NCBI GenBank assembly: GCA_023425905.1
Contig: JAFABT010000100.1
Span: forward strand, 1-5,181
Origin: Actinomycetes bacterium
Lineage (GTDB): Bacteria; Actinomycetota; Actinomycetes; Actinomycetales; Cellulomonadaceae
Length of the DNA stretch: 5,181 bases
Direction: 5' to 3'
Below the pieces are notes generated by a model. The model was not told the DNA's origin. It was given only the letters and a program-made list of their open reading frames with translations, and ran no database searches. The translations under genes and the position numbers were made by a program. Positions 1 through 5,181 of this stretch are shown here, in pieces; positions within the stretch are counted from its first letter, which is position 1; each line of letters begins with the position of its first letter.

Positions 1-1
1 G

Positions 2-1057
2 ATCATCGCCGCGAGCGATGCCGCCGCACGACCCGCCGCGCTCGGCGCGGCCCTCGGCACGCTCGCCCACGGGCTGAGCGTCGTCGCCGCGCTCGCGCTC
101 GGAGTCCCCGCCCTCGCCACCGGAGCGCTCACCCCCGTCGAGCTCGCCGTCGTCGTCCTCACCCCGCTCGCAGCCTTCGAGGCCGTCACCGCCCTGCCCC
201 CCGCCGCCGTCCAGGTACACCGCTCGCGCCAGGCCGCCGCGCGCGTGATCGCCCTCCTGGACGCGGCCACGGACGGGCCCGGCCACGCGGCAGGCACCGA
301 ACCCTCCCCCGAGCCGGGCGACCCTCTCGTCCGCGCCGAGGGCCTCGCGTGGGGCTGGCACCCTGACCGGCCCCTCGGCTCCGGGCTCGACCTCGAGCTC
401 GCCCCCGGCACGACGACCGCAGTCGTCGGACCGTCCGGATGCGGCAAGACGACGCTGCTGCTCACGCTCGCCGGTCATGTCGACCCGCTCGACGGGCAGG
501 TCCTCGTGCGCGGACCCGGCGCGAGGACGAGCGACGTCGTCGTCCATGCGGCCGAGGACGCCCACGTCTTCGGCACGAGCGTCCTGGAGAACCTCCGCGT
601 CGCCCGCGGGGACGTCACGGCGGACGAGGCCCGCACCATGCTCGAACGCCTCCGCCTGGGCGCCTGGCTCGACGCGCTCCCCGAGGGCGTCGACACGCTG
701 CTCGGGCCTGGCGGCCAGTCGGTCTCGGGCGGCGAGCGACGCCGGCTGCTGCTCGCCCGTGCCCTGCTGTCCCCCGCCCCCGTCCTCCTGCTCGACGAGC
801 CCACGGAACACCTCGACCCGGACACCGCCGACGCCGTGACCGCCGAGCTCGTGCGGGAGGCGCGGACCGGTGGCGCCCATGGTGCGGGGCGCGCCGTCGT
901 CGTCGTCACCCACCGCCTCGTCAGGCTCGATGCGCTCGACGACGTCGTCCTGCTGCGGCCAGGTCGTCCCGCGACGCGCGGGCGGCACGAGGACCACCTC
1001 TCCGCCGATCCTGCGTACCGTGACTCCTGGGACCGGGCGCACGACCCGCGACCGTGA
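2..1057 (+). CDS. cydC: Thiol reductant ABC exporter subunit CydC, 3' part (5' end outside window)
   Basis: Fused permease-ATPase subunit that with CydD forms an inner-membrane exporter of glutathione/cysteine required for cytochrome bd assembly (family knowledge). The frame is open from base 2, giving 351 visible residues; the first Met/Val start candidate at 245 is internal, because the upstream codons encode membrane helices (about residues 13-40 and 43-68) and the usual helix-to-ATPase linker (VHRSRQAAARVIALLDA). The ATPase domain starts near residue 108. It has Walker A GPSGCGKTT (143-151, bases 428-454), signature SGGE (242-245), Walker B VLLLDE (261-266), D-loop EHLD and switch His304 in VVVVTHR. 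The Q-loop position carries Glu185 (AAEDAHVF) instead of Gln. All other ATPase motifs are intact and the stop is normal, so the gene looks functional. CydC rather than CydD is inferred from the EDAHVF motif, the linker and its probable last place in a cyd operon; a related heterodimeric exporter half is the alternative. Confidence 0.87.
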   Translation: MIAASDAAARPAALGAALGTLAHGLSVVAALALGVPALATGALTPVELAVVVLTPLAAFEAVTALPPAAVQVHRSRQAAARVIALLDAATDGPGHAAGTEPSPEPGDPLVRAEGLAWGWHPDRPLGSGLDLELAPGTTTAVVGPSGCGKTTLLLTLAGHVDPLDGQVLVRGPGARTSDVVVHAAEDAHVFGTSVLENLRVARGDVTADEARTMLERLRLGAWLDALPEGVDTLLGPGGQSVSGGERRRLLLARALLSPAPVLLLDEPTEHLDPDTADAVTAELVREARTGGAHGAGRAVVVVTHRLVRLDALDDVVLLRPGRPATRGRHEDHLSADPAYRDSWDRAHDPRP

Positions 1058-1060
1058 CGC

Positions 1061-1066
1061 AAGGAG
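1061..1066 (+). promoter_or_regulatory. Ribosome binding site of the sensor kinase gene
   Basis: AAGGAG lies 4 bases before a GTG at 1071 and just after the cydC stop at 1055-1057. It decides the kinase start: the same frame is open far back into cydC (from an ATG at 870), but only this GTG has a Shine-Dalgarno sequence, and homology to GAF kinases begins just after it. The next in-frame ATG, at 1116, has no comparable site. The placement suggests cotranscription with cydC. Confidence 0.7.
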
Positions 1067-1070
1067 CGCC

Positions 1071-2750
1071 GTGAACCACCCCCTCACCCTCGGCAGCGAG
1101 TCGGGCTACGCCCTCATGCGAGCGATGCTCTCGCTCAGCGAAGACCTCGACCTCGACAGCGTGCTGCAACGCTTCGTCGACGCGTGCACGGAGCTCACCG
1201 GCGCCCGCTACGGCGCGATCAACACCCTCGACGCGACGGGCACCTCGACGAACTTCGTCCAGCACGGCGTCGCCGACTCCGTCGCGGCCCGGCTCGCGAA
1301 CTCTCCGCACGCGGTCGGCGTCCTCGGGGAGATCCCCGACGTCGGCGTGCTGCGCCTCGACGACCTGCGCGACCACCCCGCTTTCAAGGGTTTCCCCCGC
1401 GCCCACCCCCCGATGGGCTCGTTCCTCGGCACCGCGGTGCGCGTGAGCGAGGCCGTGTTCGGCTACCTCTACCTCGCGGAGAAGGACGGTGGCTTCGTCG
1501 ACGACGACATCGAGGTCGTCACGGCGCTCGCCGCCGCCGTCGCCGTCGCAATCCACAACGCTCAGCTCTTCGCGGACTCCCGCGCCCGCGAAGAGTGGCT
1601 GCGGGCCGGCCAGGAGGTCACGACGATGCTCCTCCAGGGCGTCGACGAGGAGGAAGCCCTCGCCCGCATCGCCCAGGCGGCGCGACAGATCGCGGGAGCC
1701 GACACCGCCTGCCTCATCCTCCCGGGGATGCGTGGCGAGCTCGTCATCGAGATCGTCGACGGCGTCGGCGAGGACGAGCTCATCGGCCAGGTCATGCCGC
1801 GCGACGGCCGCACCTGGGACACGATGCGCGGCGGCGCCGGCATGCTCGTCGACTCGCTCCACTCCTCCCGCGTCGTGCGCGTCAAACCGCTGCGCCAGTT
1901 CGGCCCGGCGCTCTACGCCCCGCTGCACGCCTCCGACCACACCGTGGGCGTGCTCCTGCTGCTGCGGCGCATCGGCTCGGCCCCCTTCGGGCCGCACGAC
2001 CTGCTCACCGCCCGCTCCTTCGCCGCGCAGGCCGCGCTCGCGCTCGTCCTCGCCGAGGCGCGGCACGCCCAGGACGCCGCCGCGCTCCTCGACGAGCGCG
2101 AGCGGATCGCCCGCGACCTCCACGACCTCGCCATCCAGCAGCTGTTCGCGACCGGCATGCAGCTGGAGACGGTGCGTAGGCGGGCGGCCCGCGGCGTCGA
2201 CGCGACGGAACTCACCGGAATCGTCGAGGAGGCGCTCGACAACGTCGACTCGACCGTGCGGCAGATCCGCTCGATCGTCCACGCCCTCAAGGATCCCGAC
2301 GCGACCGCGTCGCTCGTCGAACGCCTCCGGCGCGAGGCGAGCCTCGCCCGGACGGGGCTCGGATTCGCCCCCTCGCTCGTCGTCGCGCTCGACGATCACG
2401 CCGTGGGGGGCGACGACGAGGCGAGCCAGGCCGATCTCATCGACTCGCGGGTGCGTGGCGACCTCGCCGACGACGTCGTGGCCGTCGTGCGGGAGGGCCT
2501 CGCGAATGCCGCGCGGCACGCATCCGCGATGTCGGTGACCGTCCGAGTGAGCGTGCGTGGCGCGGGGCCGACCGGCACCGTCCACGTCGAGGTCGAGGAC
2601 GACGGGACCGGGGTCGAGACGCACCGCGAACGGTCGTCGGGGACGGCGAACCTCGCCGCGCGGGCGCGCCAGCACCGCGGGACGTTCACCCTGGGTCGCG
2701 CGCCGAACGGGCGCGGCACGCTGCTCGAGTGGAAGGCCCCGCTCGCGTAG
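1071..2750 (+). CDS. DevS/DosT-like GAF-GAF sensor histidine kinase
   Basis: Cytoplasmic kinase of 559 residues that should autophosphorylate on His and pass the phosphate to a NarL-type regulator. No signal peptide or membrane helix is seen. GAF-1 is about residues 26-164 and GAF-2 about 187-330. A HisKA_3 dimerisation domain follows, with phospho-acceptor His351 in RDLHDLAIQQLFA, then a HATPase domain with N-box Asn479 (EGLANAARH), DDGTG (510-514) and GTANL (524-528). GAF-1 contains HPPMGSFLG, with His112 at the position of DevS haem ligand His149, and Tyr134 exactly 22 residues later, matching DevS Tyr171. This suggests, without proving, haem-based O2/NO/CO or redox sensing. An acidic insert (about 440-465) precedes the N-box. 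There is no cysteine cluster of the NreB Fe-S type. The gene is 13 bases after cydC, so likely in the cyd operon, and convergent with a DevR-like regulator, its likely partner. Kinase class is near certain; ligand is inference. Confidence 0.92.
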   Translation: MNHPLTLGSESGYALMRAMLSLSEDLDLDSVLQRFVDACTELTGARYGAINTLDATGTSTNFVQHGVADSVAARLANSPHAVGVLGEIPDVGVLRLDDLRDHPAFKGFPRAHPPMGSFLGTAVRVSEAVFGYLYLAEKDGGFVDDDIEVVTALAAAVAVAIHNAQLFADSRAREEWLRAGQEVTTMLLQGVDEEEALARIAQAARQIAGADTACLILPGMRGELVIEIVDGVGEDELIGQVMPRDGRTWDTMRGGAGMLVDSLHSSRVVRVKPLRQFGPALYAPLHASDHTVGVLLLLRRIGSAPFGPHDLLTARSFAAQAALALVLAEARHAQDAAALLDERERIARDLHDLAIQQLFATGMQLETVRRRAARGVDATELTGIVEEALDNVDSTVRQIRSIVHALKDPDATASLVERLRREASLARTGLGFAPSLVVALDDHAVGGDDEASQADLIDSRVRGDLADDVVAVVREGLANAARHASAMSVTVRVSVRGAGPTGTVHVEVEDDGTGVETHRERSSGTANLAARARQHRGTFTLGRAPNGRGTLLEWKAPLA

Positions 2751-2764
2751 CCCGGCCGCGCGTG

Positions 2765-2805
2765 CTCAGGCTGGCCGGACGATCCCGCCCGGCCAGCCGG
2801 CTGAG
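2765..2805. terminator. Inverted repeat, likely bidirectional terminator between convergent genes
   Basis: GCTGGCCGG (2770-2778) pairs perfectly with CCGGCCAGC (2789-2797) around a 10-base loop. CTCAG (2765-2769) and CTGAG (2801-2805) extend the stem across a 3-base bulge. It starts 14 bases after the kinase stop, in the convergent gap. There is no proper T-tract on either strand (only GTTGGT on the + side), as is common for actinobacterial terminators, so termination is inferred from position and stem strength. Confidence 0.6.
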
Positions 2806-2817
2806 TTGGTCGGCGCG

Positions 2818-2840
2818 GCTGAGTCGCGGGTCGGCTCAGC
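2818..2840. repeat. Short inverted repeat across the response regulator stop codon
   Basis: GCTGAG (2818-2823) and CTCAGC (2835-2840) form a 6-base stem with an 11-base loop; the regulator stop codon (complement of 2836-2838) is in one arm. CTGAG/CTCAG words also occur in the larger hairpin at 2765-2805, so alternative pairings between the two are possible. It may help termination of the leftward transcript or be chance in GC-rich DNA. Confidence 0.3.
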
Positions 2841-3516
2841 GACCCTGGACCTCGCGCCAGCCCGAGTGCTTGCGCGCGGCCACCCAGGCGGCGACCTGGG
2901 TGCGGCGCTGCAGGCCCATCTTCGCGAGCAGCGACGTGATGTGGTTCTTCACGGTCTTCTCGGCGACGCCGAGCCGCTCGGCGATCTCCCGGTTCGACAG
3001 GCCTTCGCCGATGAGGTCGAGGACGCGCAGCTCGCTCGGCGTGAGGTTCTCGGTCGGGTCGTCCTGACCTGCCTTGCGACGGGTGACCGTGCGCTCGTCG
3101 AGCAGGGTGCGACCCGCAGCGACGGCGCGGACGACGTCGGCGATCTCCGCGCCGCGCACGGACTTGAGCAGGTACGCCGCGGCGCCGGCGTCGAGCGCTG
3201 CGGCGAGCGCGTCGTCGTCGTCGAAGGACGTGAGGACGATCGAGCGGACCTCGGGCTGCGTCTGCGCGATTCCCGCCATGATGTCGAGGCCCGTGCCGTC
3301 CGGCAGCTGGAGGTCGACGAGGAGCACCTGCGGGCGGACGAGCGCGGCGCGGCGCAGCCCCTCGGCGACCGAGCCTGCCTCGGCGACGACGTGCATGCCG
3401 TCCGCGCGATCGACGACCTCCGCGATCCCGCGACGCACGACCTCGTGGTCGTCGATGATCATGACGGTGATGTCAGCGCTCTTGTCCGGCGCTCCAGGGG
3501 TGCTCACAGGGCTCAT
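2836..3516 (-). CDS. DevR/DosR-like NarL-family response regulator
   Basis: Transcription factor of 226 residues (from ATG at 3516) activated by phosphorylation. The receiver domain spans about residues 16-135, with acidic pair Asp22/Asp23, phospho-acceptor Asp68 (VLLVDLQLPDG), Thr96 and Lys118. The LuxR-type helix-turn-helix is about 157-215 (LTPSELRVLDLIGEGLSNRE, then EKTVKNH). Lys187, Lys190 and Asn191 match the base-contacting Lys179, Lys182 and Asn183 of M. tuberculosis DosR, and the receiver starts with the same DDHEVVRRG, so a DosR-like target site is plausible. The likely kinase partner is the convergent DevS-like gene. Start is uncertain: ATG 3516 has no Shine-Dalgarno; GTG 3507 (residue 4) sits 7 bases after TACGAT and could be a leaderless start; ATG 3462 would cut into the receiver's first strand. 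The gene begins 27 bases after mutM stops, so readthrough from rnc-mutM is also possible. Confidence 0.93.
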   Translation of the reverse strand: MSPVSTPGAPDKSADITVMIIDDHEVVRRGIAEVVDRADGMHVVAEAGSVAEGLRRAALVRPQVLLVDLQLPDGTGLDIMAGIAQTQPEVRSIVLTSFDDDDALAAALDAGAAAYLLKSVRGAEIADVVRAVAAGRTLLDERTVTRRKAGQDDPTENLTPSELRVLDLIGEGLSNREIAERLGVAEKTVKNHITSLLAKMGLQRRTQVAAWVAARKHSGWREVQGR

Positions 3517-3520
3517 CGTA
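3515..3520 (-). promoter_or_regulatory. Candidate -10 element for a leaderless response regulator transcript
   Basis: On the minus strand TACGAT (3520 to 3515) fits the actinobacterial TANNNT -10 pattern. Seven bases (GAGCCCT) separate it from GTG at 3507-3505, so transcription would start at or next to that codon. It overlaps the annotated ATG at 3516, so it would not serve that start. No convincing -35 hexamer is seen 16-18 bases upstream. Weak evidence from one short motif. Confidence 0.3.
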
Positions 3521-3543
3521 CCGATCGAGCGCCCGACCAGCCC

Positions 3544-4449
3544 TCACGGCAGCTGCTGGCACCCGGGGCACAGGTGCGAGGACCGGTTCATGAACGCCTC
3601 GCGCACGATCGCGGTGCCGCACCGACGGCAGTCCTCTCCCGCGCGGCCGTAGGCGTCGAGGGAGCGGTCGAAGTAGCCCGAGGCGCCGTTGACGTTGACG
3701 TAGAGGGCGTCGAAGCTCGTCCCGCCCTCGCGCAACGCGGCGCGCATGACGTCTGCCGCGTGCCCGAGGAGGTCGTGCACCCGGTCCGGGGCGAGCCGGG
3801 CCGAGATGTGCGCGTAGTGGACCCCGGCGCGCCACAACGCCTCGTCGGCGTAGATGTTGCCGACGCCCGAGACGACGCGCTGGTCGAGCAGGACGCGCTT
3901 GACCTCGGAGCGCTTGCCGAGGAACGTCCCCACGAGGGTCTCGCGGTCGAGCGCGGGGTCAAGGAGGTCACGGGCGATGTGCGCGACATGGGCGGGCACG
4001 ACCGGCAGGCTGCTGCCCTGGCCGCCGGGCGCGCCGTCGGGCGTCGGGACGAGCTCGTCGGTGAGCAGATGGCCGAAGGTGCGCTGGTCGACGAAGTCGA
4101 GCGCCGAGAGGTCGTCCAGGTGGAGACGCACCCTGAGGTGGCGCACCGCGTCAACGGCCGGGACGGCGCCGGGCGGGCGCACGAGCAGTTGACCGCTCAT
4201 CCCCAGGTGCGCGCCGAGCGCCTCTCCCCCGCCGGCGTCGGCCCCGTCGAGCTCGAGCCACAGGAACTTGCCCCGACGCACCGCACGCTCCAGACCGCGC
4301 CCCCGGAGCACGCCGGCGAGCTCGGCCGGGCCACCGGGCTGGCGTCGGACGGAGTAGTCACGCAGCACGTCGACATCGACGACCGATCGGCCCAGGACGT
4401 GCCGGGCGAGGCCGTCGCGGACGGTCTCGACCTCGGGGAGCTCAGGCAC
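3544..4449 (-). CDS. mutM: Formamidopyrimidine-DNA glycosylase / AP lyase (Fpg, MutM)
   Basis: Base-excision repair enzyme that removes 8-oxoguanine and FaPy lesions and cleaves the abasic site. Length is 301 residues, longer than the roughly 270 of E. coli Fpg. The GTG at 4449 is chosen because PELPEVETV must follow the initiator directly: the new N-terminal Pro is the catalytic nucleophile, with Glu3 next. Seen further on: Lys61 (RGKFLW), Met84 (GMSG), Arg123/Phe125 (DQRTFG), the helix-two-turn-helix with Asn198 in GVGNIYADE, and a C-terminal zinc finger with Cys274, 277, 294 and 297 and Arg289 (MNRSS). All residues that separate Fpg from Nei-type enzymes fit Fpg. Extra length comes from Gly/Ala/Pro-rich loops near 69-78 and 135-149. 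It starts 4 bases after the rnc stop, with no Shine-Dalgarno seen, implying translational coupling. It lies just upstream of the response regulator gene. Confidence 0.96.
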   Translation of the reverse strand: MPELPEVETVRDGLARHVLGRSVVDVDVLRDYSVRRQPGGPAELAGVLRGRGLERAVRRGKFLWLELDGADAGGGEALGAHLGMSGQLLVRPPGAVPAVDAVRHLRVRLHLDDLSALDFVDQRTFGHLLTDELVPTPDGAPGGQGSSLPVVPAHVAHIARDLLDPALDRETLVGTFLGKRSEVKRVLLDQRVVSGVGNIYADEALWRAGVHYAHISARLAPDRVHDLLGHAADVMRAALREGGTSFDALYVNVNGASGYFDRSLDAYGRAGEDCRRCGTAIVREAFMNRSSHLCPGCQQLP

Positions 4450-4453
4450 CGGC

Positions 4454-5181
4454 TCAGCCGGCGGGAGGAGCGGCGTCGGCGGCCGACTCCTCCGACGCGC
4501 CTGCGGCGTCCGCGGCGATCCTGCGGTAGGCGTCTTCCGCCGCGATCTGCTCCGCGACCTTCTTCGACTGGCCAGTCCCCTCGCCGAGCTCGGCGCCGCC
4601 CAGGACGACGCGCGCGGTGAACGTCCGCGCGTGGTCAGGCCCGACGCCCTCGACGACGTAGGCGGGGACCCCCAGCCCGCGCTGGGCGGCGATCTCCTGC
4701 AACGACGTCTTCCAGTCGAGACCCGCGCCCAGGTCCGCGGCGCGCTCGAGCGTCGGCAGCACAAGCCGCTCGACGACCTCGCGCGCGACCTCGAGCCCGT
4801 GACTGAGGTAGATCGCCCCGAACAGCGCCTCGAGGGTGTCCGAGAGGATCGAGTCCTTGTCGTTCCCGCCCGTGCCGATCTCGCCCTTGCCGAGCAGGAC
4901 GTACGAGCCGAGGTCGATCGTCCGGGCCATCGCGGCGAGCGCGCGCTGGGACACGGTCGCCGAGCGCATCTTCGCGAGCTCACCCTCGGTGTGCTCGGGC
5001 AGGTGCCGGTACAGGTGCTCCGTGACGACGATGCCGAGGACCGTGTCGCCGAGGAACTCGAGGCGCTCGTTCGTCGGGATGCCGCCAGCCTCGTGCGCGA
5101 ACGAACGGTGCGTGAGGGCCAGCACGAGAAGCTCGGGGTCCCGGTGGACCCCGCGCGTCTCGGTGAGTTCAGGAGCGTGAG
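4454..5181 (-). CDS. rnc: Ribonuclease III, N-terminus outside window
   Basis: Double-strand-specific endoribonuclease for rRNA and mRNA processing; acts as a Mg2+-dependent homodimer. The frame is open to the right edge (codons from 5179 read HAPELTETRGVHRDPELL), with no start codon in that stretch, so roughly the first ten residues are missing. The GTG at 5125 is internal. Counting from that Val as residue 1: signature NERLEFLGDTVL (19-30) with Glu20, Glu23 and Asp27; metal ligands Asp96 and Glu99 in SDTLEALFGAIYL; and a double-stranded-RNA-binding domain at about 137-203 (DWKTSLQE, then QSKKVAEQIAAEDAY). A low-complexity Ala/Glu-rich tail of about 20 residues ends the protein. Thr28 replaces the more usual Ala in the signature, a mild change beside catalytic Asp27. 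All catalytic acids are present. The gene is coupled to mutM downstream, a common actinobacterial pairing. Confidence 0.95.
   Translation of the reverse strand, partial: HAPELTETRGVHRDPELLVLALTHRSFAHEAGGIPTNERLEFLGDTVLGIVVTEHLYRHLPEHTEGELAKMRSATVSQRALAAMARTIDLGSYVLLGKGEIGTGGNDKDSILSDTLEALFGAIYLSHGLEVAREVVERLVLPTLERAADLGAGLDWKTSLQEIAAQRGLGVPAYVVEGVGPDHARTFTARVVLGGAELGEGTGQSKKVAEQIAAEDAYRRIAADAAGASEESAADAAPPAG

Noticed and set aside
870..1070. N-terminal extension of the kinase frame from the ATG at 870
   Set aside because: It lies inside cydC in another frame, has no homology or ribosome binding site, and GTG 1071 has an AAGGAG and fits the start of the family's N-terminus.
1480..1545. Runs of GTCGTC/GCCGCC-like trinucleotides in the kinase and elsewhere
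   Set aside because: Codon-level repetition of Val, Ala and Asp codons in GC-rich coding DNA; not a tandem repeat array.
921..2675. 584-codon open frame on the minus strand, opposite the sensor kinase
   Set aside because: Antisense shadow typical of very GC-rich genes; its Arg/Gly/Val/Glu-rich translation has no recognisable domain, while the + frame encodes a full kinase.
2557..4620. 687-codon open frame on the plus strand, opposite the regulator, mutM and rnc end
   Set aside because: It runs antisense through three well-recognised genes and across the terminator gap, with low-complexity composition and no motif. Shadow frame.
4450..4983. Long N-terminal extension of the mutM frame into rnc
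   Set aside because: Fpg needs Pro directly after the initiator for catalysis; GTG 4449 gives exactly that. The extension is Arg/Ser-rich shadow of rnc.
4454..5125. GTG at 5125 as the rnc start
   Set aside because: It would begin at LALTHRSFA and lose the conserved preceding residues (PELL); the frame stays open with family-like sequence to the right edge, so the true start lies outside.
5131..5155. GGGGTCC...GGACCCC as a DosR-type operator
   Set aside because: It partly resembles GGGAC/GTCCC half sites but is inside rnc coding sequence, lacks the A/T-rich centre and has the wrong spacing.

Overview
The window is very GC-rich, with strong G/C bias at third codon positions, GTG starts and almost no spacing between genes. 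Gene content points to a high-GC actinobacterium; a member of the Cellulomonadaceae/Promicromonosporaceae (Cellulomonas-like) is my best guess from protein style, but I cannot prove the genus from sequence alone.

Layout. Two rightward genes fill the left half. The first is the 3' part of a CydC-type ABC exporter subunit (cut by the left edge). Thirteen bases later comes a soluble GAF-GAF histidine kinase of the mycobacterial DevS/DosT type. An 85-base convergent gap with inverted repeats separates these from three leftward genes. In transcription order they are rnc (RNase III, cut by the right edge), mutM/fpg (formamidopyrimidine-DNA glycosylase) and a NarL/LuxR-type response regulator of the DevR/DosR type. 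The rnc-mutM pair is a widely seen actinobacterial housekeeping arrangement.

How the genes fit together. CydC with CydD exports thiols (glutathione/cysteine) and is needed to assemble cytochrome bd, the high-affinity, low-oxygen terminal oxidase. The adjoining kinase keeps the His and Tyr that correspond to the haem-ligand and distal-pocket residues of DevS, and the regulator keeps the DNA-contact residues of DosR. The simplest reading is an oxygen/redox/gas-sensing two-component system linked to the cyd operon. Kinase and regulator lie tail to tail on opposite strands, so the partners belong to different transcription units. The regulator either follows mutM or uses its own, possibly leaderless, promoter.

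I see no mobile element, CRISPR array, tRNA, rRNA or phage gene. No gene-free stretch exceeds 85 bases. No part of the window calls for an undescribed system; the haem-sensor hypothesis is the most interesting lead.
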